NCBI GenBank assembly: GCA_900319865.1
Contig: ONQD01000017.1
Location: forward strand, 1 to 43,399
DNA length: 43,399 nucleotides
Direction: 5' to 3'
Origin: an uncultured Bacteroidales bacterium
GTDB lineage: Bacteria > Bacteroidota > Bacteroidia > Bacteroidales > P3
Positions 24,688-32,696 of this stretch are shown here, piece by piece; positions within the stretch are counted from its first letter, which is position 1; each line of letters starts with the position of its first letter. Made by a program: the position numbers and the translations under genes. Below the pieces are notes generated by a model. It ran no database searches. It saw nothing but the letters and a program-made list of their open reading frames with translations, and was not told the DNA's origin.

Positions 24688-27227
24688 GCTTCTTTGACGT
24701 TTTTAGACTTGCGCTTGCGGTAATAGATAAACAGTGTGGCACCGATAATAAGCACTGTGGCTATGGAGCAGATGAGAGTGATGTGGTCCAGACGGTGCAT
24801 GGTGGGAGCTTCATTGCGGAACTCAATGACGTGATCGCCTTCGGGGATAACCATTGCACGGAGAATGTAGTTGGCACGGAGATATTCGGCAGGTTGGCCA
24901 TCGATGTATGCTTTCCAGTCGGGAGCATAGTATATCTCGCTAAAGACGGCAAGCATAGGTGTGCCGCAATGGCTGTGGTAAGTGAGTGTATTCAGGTTGG
25001 TGGGATGTTTATGTTCCATCTCTATAGTGGCGTTGCTGTCCCAAGCCAGCGCGTTCAGCCCTTTGATGCATGGTTCTGGCAGCCCGGTCAGTTTGCCGCC
25101 CATCTCAGGAATGTTGACGATAGCATCTGTGGCGGGATTAAACTCGTTCAGTTTTGTTATCTCGTCGTTGGCAGTCTCCACGGGTCGAATATTTTGTACG
25201 AACCAGCAGTTGCCCAGAGCGTCTGGATTGCGTTGCACCTGTCCGTTGTTGGCTACAATGTAACGGGTGTTAAGCATGTTCAGAATATTCGGGTTAATCT
25301 GATAACTGATGTAAAAGTCGATGATGTCTTGATAACGACGCAGTTTTGCAGCACTGTATCCGCCCACCTGGTTGTGGAAGGCAGAGGGCTTGGAGTCGTT
25401 GAAGGTGTTGACGGCAAGGTTCAGGACGCGGTAGTCTTGGTCGTTAAATTGGGCGGCTATAGCATCTATGTCGCGGTCGTACTGGGCGGGTTGCATTTCG
25501 AGCAAACGGGCATTGCGAACATAGTTCTCGCTATTGAGGTAGCGGCTGTTGACTCCTTGAAGGTCGATGACTATGAGCAGGGCCAGAACTACTGCAAGTA
25601 TAGGAGCGGATTTGGGTTTGGATGAGAAGTGTTTGATATATGCCCAAAGTGCTGCAGCAGCCAATAGGATGAAAATAATGCTGCGCCAAGAATCGCTCAC
25701 AAATAAGGCCTTTCGGTCTTTTATAAAGATGCTTTGAATTGTGGGCCATTGGTTGCCGTATTGTCTTGCCATTTCGGTGTCGGCACTACCGCTATAACTG
25801 AATCCTCCGCAAATCAAGAGGCCAATTAAAATGGTTCCAAGAGTGACTCCTGCTGAGATGTATAGACCGCGGAGCAAGCGTTTGGTGTCGTCCGGGCCTT
25901 GAGCTTTGGTTGCCTCTTTCAGTCCCAGAATGGCCATTAGAACAGCCAGTACGTTGGCCAATACCAAACTCATAGAGGGGGTGCGGAATTTATTGTACAG
26001 CGGCAGATGGTTGAATAACCACTCATTGAGGGGCATGAAGTTGCGTCCCCACGAGAGCAGTATGGCCAGAATGGTTGCTATGAGAATCCACCAACGTTCG
26101 GGTCCTCTCACTACTATCAGGGCAAAGATGAAGAGGAAGACTATAATGGCACCGAAGTAGACAGGGCCGCTGGTAAAGGGTTGGTCGCCCCAATAGAGAG
26201 GCATTTTGTCTTGATGGAAATTGGAGTAAGAGGCACTACTCTTGTCCACAGGTTCTATGCTGCCACCGCCACGGGAACCGGGAACCAGTAGTGTGTATGT
26301 TTCCCCTATGCCATAGCTCCAGCTGAATGCATAGTTGATGTCGAGACCTTTGTCGTTTGAGTTGTTGTTGCGGGGGTATTCCTGTCCATAGAGATCTTGC
26401 GGAGTTACGGTAATCTCGCTACCACCACGCATGGTGTATGCCATGTATTCTTGATTGACAAACAGGTGACGAGTGTTGCAGGCAAGAGCCAACAGAACTC
26501 CCACCACCAGAATTCCAATCGAGGCGAGTAATTGGGGAAGGTGTTTCTGTTTGATGGCATAGATGATATAAACCGCACCCATTATCACGCCAGCAATTGC
26601 GGTGTAGAATGTAATCTGAATGTGGTTGAGGGCAATCTGCAGTCCTAGTGCAAGGGTGAATAGGATTCCGCCCCACACCCAAGAGTGGATGGCTCTCTTG
26701 CGGTCTGTCCGTATTAGTCCGGCACCTTTCAGACACAGCAGTTCGGCTGCCAACACAGGAGCCATCATGGCCATTGCCCATGCTTTGGTGATATGTCCGG
26801 CCTCAATGATAATGATGTTATAGCTTCCAAGTCCAAATGCCAGCCCACCAAGTAATGCCAGCCAGGGACTGACTCCCAATGCCAGCAGGGCCACATAGAA
26901 GCCCAGCAGATATAGGAAAAGTACCCCCATATCATTCTGTCTGTTGAAGGGCTGCAAAGTGAGCAGGCTTTTGACTGGAGTGAATACCGATTGTTGAGGA
27001 CTGTTTGTAATCTGATATCCAGGCATTCCGCCAAACATGCTGGGGCACCATGTGGAATAATCGCCAGTGGCTTGATGATAGTCTTTTTGTGCTTTGGCCA
27101 TTCCCTCATATTTCTGTAGGTCGCCTTGTGGAAGGGCTTTGCCTTGCAGCAGAGGCATGAAATAGATGGCCGAAATGGCAAGGATAACTGCAATAAAGGC
27201 AGCGTGGGTAAATATGCTTTTTTTCAT
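24684..27227 (-). CDS. YfhO family polytopic membrane protein
   Basis: The 847-residue protein has an N-terminal membrane segment, a periplasmic loop (GDLQKYEGMAKAQ, then MFGGMPGYQ), about ten more membrane segments to residue 540, a large soluble region, and a last membrane segment near 815-835 before a basic tail. This layout and the GGMPGYQ motif fit YfhO, a GT-C-fold family. In Gram-positive bacteria YfhO takes part in glycosylating lipoteichoic acid. In Bacteroidetes the substrate is unknown. Coupling to a GT2 gene supports a role in modifying a surface polymer with a lipid-linked sugar. Confidence 0.82.
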   Translation of the reverse strand: MKKSIFTHAAFIAVILAISAIYFMPLLQGKALPQGDLQKYEGMAKAQKDYHQATGDYSTWCPSMFGGMPGYQITNSPQQSVFTPVKSLLTLQPFNRQNDMGVLFLYLLGFYVALLALGVSPWLALLGGLAFGLGSYNIIIIEAGHITKAWAMAMMAPVLAAELLCLKGAGLIRTDRKRAIHSWVWGGILFTLALGLQIALNHIQITFYTAIAGVIMGAVYIIYAIKQKHLPQLLASIGILVVGVLLALACNTRHLFVNQEYMAYTMRGGSEITVTPQDLYGQEYPRNNNSNDKGLDINYAFSWSYGIGETYTLLVPGSRGGGSIEPVDKSSASYSNFHQDKMPLYWGDQPFTSGPVYFGAIIVFLFIFALIVVRGPERWWILIATILAILLSWGRNFMPLNEWLFNHLPLYNKFRTPSMSLVLANVLAVLMAILGLKEATKAQGPDDTKRLLRGLYISAGVTLGTILIGLLICGGFSYSGSADTEMARQYGNQWPTIQSIFIKDRKALFVSDSWRSIIFILLAAAALWAYIKHFSSKPKSAPILAVVLALLIVIDLQGVNSRYLNSENYVRNARLLEMQPAQYDRDIDAIAAQFNDQDYRVLNLAVNTFNDSKPSAFHNQVGGYSAAKLRRYQDIIDFYISYQINPNILNMLNTRYIVANNGQVQRNPDALGNCWFVQNIRPVETANDEITKLNEFNPATDAIVNIPEMGGKLTGLPEPCIKGLNALAWDSNATIEMEHKHPTNLNTLTYHSHCGTPMLAVFSEIYYAPDWKAYIDGQPAEYLRANYILRAMVIPEGDHVIEFRNEAPTMHRLDHITLICSIATVLIIGATLFIYYRKRKSKNVKEA

Positions 27228-27266
27228 TGTGGTATTATGTTATCGATATGGGTTTTATAATGAAGT

Positions 27267-29279
27267 TTAGCGTTCTTGTTTGGGCTCTTGTTTGGTGACG
27301 GGGTAAGCAATTCGCGCATGATATATGCTCAGCATTTTGGATTTGAGTATCTGCCGTATGCGGGTAATGTCGCCAAAGGTGAGGTCGCAATTCTGTAGTT
27401 GGTGCTGATTGATTTTGCTGTCTATCACGTTGTCAACCAGTTTGTCTATAGCTTCCTTGCTATGGTTGTTGAGACTTTTGCAGGCGGCCTCAACGCTGTC
27501 CACGATCATCACTACTGCAGTTTCACGAGAGAAGGGCATGGGACCGGGATATTGGAAGTCAATAAGGTTGACGGGTTGGTCTGGGTGTTCGTTCACCTGT
27601 TTGGCATAGAAGTAACCAGTAACCGTGGTGCCGTGGTGTGTGCGTATAAAGTCTTGCACAGCAGACGGGAGGTGATACTTTTTGGCCAGACTGAGACCGT
27701 CTCTCACGTGCTGTATTATGATTCTTGCGCTTTCGGTATTGTCCAGTTCGTTGTGTGGATTGAAGTCGTTGTTTTGATTTTCGGTAAAATAGAGGGGAGC
27801 CTCCACTTTCCCTATATCATGATACAGGGCTCCAACTTTGGCGAGCAGGGCGTTTCCTCCAATCTCGTTAATAAGGTCTTCGCTGATGTTGGCAACCTGC
27901 ATGGCGTGCTGGAAGGTTCCGGGTGCGTTGCGTGACAGTTCGCGCAGGGCTGGGGTGTTGGTCGACGAGAGTTCGAGGAGTGTGAGGTTGGTGGTCAGTC
28001 CGAACATCTTCTCAAAGATGTAAATGAGGGGATAGGCCAGCAGGAAGAGTAGGGCATTGAGGAAGAACACCAGGTAGCGGCTCAAATTGAGGCCGTCCAG
28101 GGTACTCTCCTGGCTCAGCACACCAAATGTGAAAATCAGAGAGTAGGTGAGGAATATGACAATGCTGACAACAAAGAATTTGCTACGGCTTTCGAAGTTG
28201 CGCACGGTGACTATCGACATCATGCCGGCGATGAGTTGGTAGAATATGAATTCGAAGGGGTTGGGCACCATGTTGGCCAAAATGATAATGGTGGTAACAT
28301 GCACATAGAGGGCCACACGCATATCGAAGAAGATTCTCATGATAACAGGCACAATACACAATGGCACAATCAATATCAGCTCGGGATTCCAATACGATAC
28401 CAGTGCAGTGGAAGCAGACATCAGCAATATGAGAATCATTACAAATGTGACCTTTGTGTTGTCTTCCAAGATAGGGTGATGTGTATTTTTCAGGAACATG
28501 TACAAGGCCAGAAATGCAAAAATACACAACATGAATTGACCCACAAACCTCCCAAATGGGCTGTAGTGTTCTTGAAATCTCTGGCTGTTTTCTTCCTCTA
28601 ACGATGATATGATTAATGCTTGTTCTTTTGTTACAGTCTGTCCTTGAGAAATAATAAGTTGCCCCTGTTTCACCATTCCCGAGGTGGTTGTGAGTTGAGA
28701 GATACGCGAGTTGAGCTCCAGTTGTGTGCGGTTGGCATCATATACGATATTGGGTATCATTACGCTGTCGCGCAATAGGTTGTCGGTAATATCGAATTCT
28801 GTAATATACTCTTCGGGCGAGTGCTCCGAACCGATATTACCATCCAGTATTATCAGTTCGTGGGTCTTGAAATCGGGCATTTCCGAAGGAGTTTGGATGT
28901 ATCCTATTGCATAAACGCTGTCAAGAGTCTTTCGCAGTTGTTTCAGGTTGACGTATGGATGTGTGGCAGTGAGTGCGTTCAGCCGTTCCACAGCTTGGGC
29001 GTATGCCTCTTTGTTGTAGTTGAAATATAAAGTCTGTTTGGCCTTTGCGGCATTGGTTTCCTGCTCTATCTCGCTTGGCGATTTCTTTACTGCAAAATCA
29101 AAGGGTGCTACCAAGTCGTTGTCTCTCCATATACTACCTTCTACATAGTCATATTGCTCTCCCGAATAAGTGTTGGGGAACATCAGCGGAATCAAAGCCG
29201 CCGATACCAGCATCAGCAATACTTTGGTCAGTATGGGCAGATGCTTGACGGTGGCGAAAATGATATTCTTTATTTGCAT
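27267..29279 (-). CDS. 7TM receptor-type HD phosphohydrolase (PgpH-like)
   Basis: The 670-residue protein has an N-terminal membrane segment at about 14-34, an extracytoplasmic 7TMR-HDED domain to about 265, seven membrane segments at about 270-455, and a cytoplasmic HD domain. The HD domain holds ALYHDIGK near residue 485 and later HHGTTVT. PgpH-type enzymes of this layout hydrolyse cyclic di-AMP, which is the most likely role. The substrate in Bacteroidetes is less certain. It lies 39 bp upstream of the YfhO gene on the same strand, so the three minus-strand genes are a probable operon, with a -7 box at 29343-29350. Confidence 0.85.
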   Translation of the reverse strand: MQIKNIIFATVKHLPILTKVLLMLVSAALIPLMFPNTYSGEQYDYVEGSIWRDNDLVAPFDFAVKKSPSEIEQETNAAKAKQTLYFNYNKEAYAQAVERLNALTATHPYVNLKQLRKTLDSVYAIGYIQTPSEMPDFKTHELIILDGNIGSEHSPEEYITEFDITDNLLRDSVMIPNIVYDANRTQLELNSRISQLTTTSGMVKQGQLIISQGQTVTKEQALIISSLEEENSQRFQEHYSPFGRFVGQFMLCIFAFLALYMFLKNTHHPILEDNTKVTFVMILILLMSASTALVSYWNPELILIVPLCIVPVIMRIFFDMRVALYVHVTTIIILANMVPNPFEFIFYQLIAGMMSIVTVRNFESRSKFFVVSIVIFLTYSLIFTFGVLSQESTLDGLNLSRYLVFFLNALLFLLAYPLIYIFEKMFGLTTNLTLLELSSTNTPALRELSRNAPGTFQHAMQVANISEDLINEIGGNALLAKVGALYHDIGKVEAPLYFTENQNNDFNPHNELDNTESARIIIQHVRDGLSLAKKYHLPSAVQDFIRTHHGTTVTGYFYAKQVNEHPDQPVNLIDFQYPGPMPFSRETAVVMIVDSVEAACKSLNNHSKEAIDKLVDNVIDSKINQHQLQNCDLTFGDITRIRQILKSKMLSIYHARIAYPVTKQEPKQER

Positions 29280-29342
29280 AACTAGTTGTCTTTGTTAATG
29301 AAATGGACAATGCAAGGATAGTATGTCTTCCCATTCAAAATG

Positions 29343-29350
29343 CAAAGGTA
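29343..29350 (-). promoter_or_regulatory. -7 box for the 7TM-HD/YfhO/GT2 group
   Basis: The minus strand reads TACCTTTG, a TAnnTTTG match, 64 bp before the ATG at 29279. No good -33 box was seen. Confidence 0.55.
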
Positions 29351-29566
29351 CGAAAAAAAAACGACTTAACTCCTTTACTGTATTGTTTTTTGATTTTTCG
29401 ATACAGCAAGACGGACTTGTGCGGCGTTGCCGTCGGAGTCGTAACCCAAGGTGTTGAGCTTGGGGGCGAATAGGGAACCTTTTGAGCCTGTCCGCCAATT
29501 CGACCTTATTTTGTATTGATATATAGAGTAATTAACCCGATTTATTAACCCTAAATTCAAAACAAA

Positions 29567-29776
29567 ATGTCAGGTTACATTTTCAAGTACCAGTTGGCGA
29601 TGGCCTACTTCCCCGAGGTTAAGCCCGAAACGGCCAGCAAACTCCTCTCCAAGGAGATTACCCGCAATGCGTCCTTGATGGCGGCTCTCCAAGCCACAGG
29701 CTACGACCACCGCACCGCACACCGCTTCTCTCCAAAGCAGCAGCAGATTCTGATTCAATTTCTCGATGAGCCGTAA
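29567..29776 (+). CDS. DUF4248 family small protein
   Basis: The 69-residue protein reads FKYQLAMAYFPEVKPETASKLL, then ASLMAALQATGYDHR and FSPKQQQILIQFLDEP. This is the pattern of DUF4248, a short helical family common in Bacteroidetes and often next to HU-like DNA-binding proteins. Function is unknown. It is isolated here: 240 bp from a divergent gene upstream and followed by a hairpin. The codons are GC-rich compared with the RHS locus beside it. Confidence 0.7.
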   Translation: MSGYIFKYQLAMAYFPEVKPETASKLLSKEITRNASLMAALQATGYDHRTAHRFSPKQQQILIQFLDEP

Positions 29777-29787
29777 CCACAGACATC

Positions 29788-29821
29788 GCAGCCGTGAGGT
29801 TGTACCCAGCCCCACGGCTGC
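29788..29821 (+). terminator. 9-bp hairpin after DUF4248 gene
   Basis: GCAGCCGTG at 29788-29796 pairs exactly with 29813-29821 around a 16-nt loop and starts 12 bp after the stop codon. No run of T follows, so termination is only probable. The remaining 100 bp up to 29922 hold no clear gene. Confidence 0.45.
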
Positions 29822-29922
29822 AACTTTCAGCAAAGGATTGTTGGCAACCTCTTCACCGCCTTGGCCTTGGTCTTGTTCAGCAGGTCAGCACAAACAATAA
29901 TAAAAAGCGGGACGCCTATGGT

Positions 29923-30480
29923 TTAGAAGCCAACGTGTTGTTGTAGGAGGTAGTATTCTCTCACTTCACTGGGAGAACCCTTCCCATTTAATACAGCCAA
30001 CATCAACTCGTATAGTTTCAAATGTTCCTTGATAAACAATGTCCTTGGATTTACTTTGTCTAACACGCTCCTTGCATAATTGTACTTATCGATATGTTCC
30101 AGCATGATTATTGTGAGGGCAATCTGCATTTCCGGCATGTCGTATTTACTGGTACTGGCATTGTTGTATGTAAGCACCTGTTCAAAATGAAACAATGCCG
30201 CATCATATTCTCCGATAGAACGATAGTATTTCCCCAAACAAGAATGACCCGCCATGGTGGCGAGATGTTCTTCTGGAAATAACTTAATCATCTTCTCCAT
30301 CAAAACTGCCCCTTTTTTTCGTTGAGACTCTTCATCATCATGCATCAACTCATATGCCTCTTTTTTTATATACTGCGCTTTTTGGTAGTTTCCGTGTATG
30401 CGATTGACTTTCCGTTCCAACTTGAGTAATTCATCTTCAGACCAAAGCTCAATTTCAAATAATCGTTTATCTTCATTCAT
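29923..30480 (-). CDS. Hypothetical protein with TPR-like helical repeats
   Basis: I do not recognise a named family. The 185-residue product has no signal peptide and is predicted helical throughout. Segments around residues 28-70 (NYQKAQYIKKEAYELM), 72-110 (MAGHSCLGKYYRSIGEYDAALFHFEQ) and 125-150 recall tetratricopeptide repeats. It is the last gene of the RHS toxin locus, 28 bp after the lipoprotein gene, so an immunity or accessory role is plausible by position only. Like the rest of that locus it is A/T-rich. Confidence 0.6.
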   Translation of the reverse strand: MNEDKRLFEIELWSEDELLKLERKVNRIHGNYQKAQYIKKEAYELMHDDEESQRKKGAVLMEKMIKLFPEEHLATMAGHSCLGKYYRSIGEYDAALFHFEQVLTYNNASTSKYDMPEMQIALTIIMLEHIDKYNYARSVLDKVNPRTLFIKEHLKLYELMLAVLNGKGSPSEVREYYLLQQHVGF

Positions 30481-30508
30481 AGCCCGAGTGTTCTTATTTC
30501 GTGTGGAA

Positions 30509-31003
30509 TTAATTGTTTGGGTGGCCTAAAGAATCGTATGTTCCATATGGCGGCCACATTTTTATATTCTGCATCTCGGAGGAAGGAGGAAATTGCAAGC
30601 GCCAACTTAAAAGCTGCAAGTCAATCAAGCTCAAGTCATAACGTTGTGCAATCAAATAATGCTCTTTGACGTATTCCCACCCGTACAACGCCAAAGTGTC
30701 AGCATTGAACACGAACACGATTAGGGTGTCATGTGTGTTCAAATCAACCTCATATGCATCCGTATTGACGAGTTCTTCATTATTTACAGAATGCGATTTC
30801 ACCTCGCAAAACCAACCTGGTGTCGTTACATCTTGGACATACAAAAGGGTTGTGTCTGAATGGTTATGGCCTCTGCATATATAAATGTCAGAGGCAGAAG
30901 CGTTGTAAAACGAGATATGGTGATGTTGAGTGTCACTATCCTTTGTGCAAGTCATGGCTGTAAATAACAGACCCCCACAACATATCAGAACTATTTTTTT
31001 CAT
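30509..31003 (-). CDS. Small lipoprotein-like protein, candidate immunity protein
   Basis: The ATG at 31003 gives 164 residues. The N terminus, MKKIVLICCGGLLFTAMTC, is a short signal peptide ending in a Cys, like a lipobox, although Thr before the Cys is not ideal. The mature part is acidic with several aromatic beta segments and matches no family I know. It lies 11 bp downstream of the orphan RHS tip. If that tip is a metallopeptidase acting outside the cytoplasm, an envelope lipoprotein would be a sensible antidote. That is inference from position. The longer frame from 31048 would hide the signal peptide. Confidence 0.6.
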   Translation of the reverse strand: MKKIVLICCGGLLFTAMTCTKDSDTQHHHISFYNASASDIYICRGHNHSDTTLLYVQDVTTPGWFCEVKSHSVNNEELVNTDAYEVDLNTHDTLIVFVFNADTLALYGWEYVKEHYLIAQRYDLSLIDLQLLSWRLQFPPSSEMQNIKMWPPYGTYDSLGHPNN

Positions 31004-31014
31004 AGGTTTTATTA

Positions 31015-32064
31015 TTAATGTTCCTCGTAGTTTTCTAATGAAAGCCAATTGATAAATCCAGTAATGAGGATCTCCCCAGGGAAAATATAATTATACCATG
31101 CAGGGCGAAGTAAGCCATTGTTCAAAACTGCCTGGTTTTGCGAATCGTCATATGGCAGACTATTGTCATAACCCCCAATAGGGTTAACCCCGAATTTCCA
31201 TCCCGTGTAATTATCAATATACTTGTTGAAATATTTGAATGCCCTAATATTCGCATCCTGCTTCGCAGGATGATATTTATGTTTTTTATGGCCCATACAA
31301 TTGAGTCCGCTGGGTATACCATAACGTGACAGATAAGATATTCCAAAATTTTGGCTTTGAATATAATGTCCGTATTCGTGCTGGAATAAGTAGTTATTCG
31401 GATCGGCTTTAAGATTATTGTCTCCATTGATATAACTGCCGAGGGTTACAGCTCCCCAACCTCCCACGTTATAAGTGACAACGGTGGCTCCATACAAATA
31501 ATCTATAGACTGAATGCCTCCATTCGTGAAGCCTATCCACTCGGACGCATTGGCAAATTGCGACAATGTAAAACCAGCTAATGTCTGAGGGGCTTGCCAT
31601 GTAAACCGGGATACTATTTCCCAAACCTGGCCGAAAAATGATTTGTTTGGGTCGGTAATAAATAATCCGCCCCATAACTTCAGGTCATTGCTGGCAATAC
31701 GATTGGCAGTGTTCCACGCTGCCTCCCATCGATTATTTCCAGTGCTGAAAAATCCATGGATAAATCCTAAAATCCAGGAGTCGATAATAAAGAACTCCCC
31801 ATTTGGATCAGTATACATAACAGGGTTGTTTCCGCAGTAGGAGTAGCGGTTGAATCCCTGTGTGGAGAAGGGGTTCTGCACCTGTGGGTCAGGCGAGAAG
31901 AAACGACCCAGTACGGGGTCGTAGAGGCGGGCATTCATATTGATGATGCCGAAACGATCGTAGTGCTCGTGTCCAGTGAAGCCTCGGCGGAAGGCGAGGT
32001 TGCTGCCATCCTGCACCAAAGTCCAGTCGGAAGCACTCATGCGGTTCATTAAGAACCTAATCAC
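31015..32064 (-). CDS. Orphan RHS C-terminal tip with HEYGH zincin motif
   Basis: The 349-residue frame begins with the last 78 residues of the RHS core (NRMSASDW to GNNPVMY), nearly identical to the full-length RHS upstream. It then continues with DPNGEF and an unrelated C-terminal domain of about 260 residues. That domain contains LFQHEYGHYIQSQ, an HExxH zinc site, so a metallopeptidase-like toxin is likely. There is no signal peptide, so it cannot be exported by itself. The start is GTG at 32064, overlapping the TGA of the preceding immunity gene (GTGA), which suggests translational coupling. It looks like a stored toxin cassette that recombination through the 234-bp core could swap onto the full-length RHS. 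Confidence 0.75.
   Translation of the reverse strand: MIRFLMNRMSASDWTLVQDGSNLAFRRGFTGHEHYDRFGIINMNARLYDPVLGRFFSPDPQVQNPFSTQGFNRYSYCGNNPVMYTDPNGEFFIIDSWILGFIHGFFSTGNNRWEAAWNTANRIASNDLKLWGGLFITDPNKSFFGQVWEIVSRFTWQAPQTLAGFTLSQFANASEWIGFTNGGIQSIDYLYGATVVTYNVGGWGAVTLGSYINGDNNLKADPNNYLFQHEYGHYIQSQNFGISYLSRYGIPSGLNCMGHKKHKYHPAKQDANIRAFKYFNKYIDNYTGWKFGVNPIGGYDNSLPYDDSQNQAVLNNGLLRPAWYNYIFPGEILITGFINWLSLENYEEH
31813..32046 (-). repeat. RHS core duplication, orphan copy
   Basis: These 234 bp align without gaps to 33531-33764 and differ at scattered, mostly third-codon positions. Similarity stops sharply on both sides: at the toxin junction (NPVMY) and just before NRMSAS, where the orphan frame starts. 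Confidence 0.85.
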
Positions 32065-32693
32065 AACTTGGTTAATTGTAGGAAATTTTCTGTGAACCTA
32101 ATATAGTTTTCTCCGTCTAGACCTTCATATCGTTTACTGTCCCTAATTTGTGTCACGTATCGTATTGCCTCATTTTTTTTGTCGGAGAGATACAGTATTA
32201 TTGGATAGTATTCATCTCGTCTTATTTGAGTGTTAATCTCATTAGTCTCATATACATAATGGCAGAGCGATTCTAAGCTGTTACGACCTTCATAATAATG
32301 AAATGCATATTTTTTGATCGTGTCCACCATTTCATTTAATGTTTCTTCGGAATAGGTAAATTCGTTAAAGAACCACTCTTTATATCCTTTTTCTGGCATT
32401 AAATACCCAAGATTGCATCCCACGATAAACATGTCTTCTGATACATAGGGATTATTCTTTGGGAGATTGTTCAGCCGAAGAAATAATCTGTTTACAGATC
32501 GTATAGAGACTCCAACATGAACCGAAAGTATAATGACGTTTTTTTCAGAGGAACGGCGACTAGTTATATTGAGAGATAATGCTGAGTCCTGATTATTTGA
32601 AAAGACGTATATAATACCTTTCTTTTCGAACCCTATATCTTTTAATCGTGAGGTTATGTCAACATTTAGTCTTTTTTTGAACGGAGGAATCAT
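32061..32693 (-). CDS. Probable immunity protein for the RHS nuclease tip
   Basis: The 210-residue protein has no signal peptide. It begins IPPFKKRLNVDITSRLKDIGFEKKG, and this N-terminal pattern resembles DUF4304-type immunity proteins, though I am not sure of the family. It starts 3 bp after the stop of the full-length RHS gene, exactly where a cognate antidote is expected. A cytoplasmic location suits neutralising a nuclease. Base composition is A/T-rich like the toxin tip. Its stop overlaps the GTG of the orphan tip. Confidence 0.65.
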   Translation of the reverse strand: MIPPFKKRLNVDITSRLKDIGFEKKGIIYVFSNNQDSALSLNITSRRSSEKNVIILSVHVGVSIRSVNRLFLRLNNLPKNNPYVSEDMFIVGCNLGYLMPEKGYKEWFFNEFTYSEETLNEMVDTIKKYAFHYYEGRNSLESLCHYVYETNEINTQIRRDEYYPIILYLSDKKNEAIRYVTQIRDSKRYEGLDGENYIRFTENFLQLTKL

Positions 32694-32696
32694 CTT

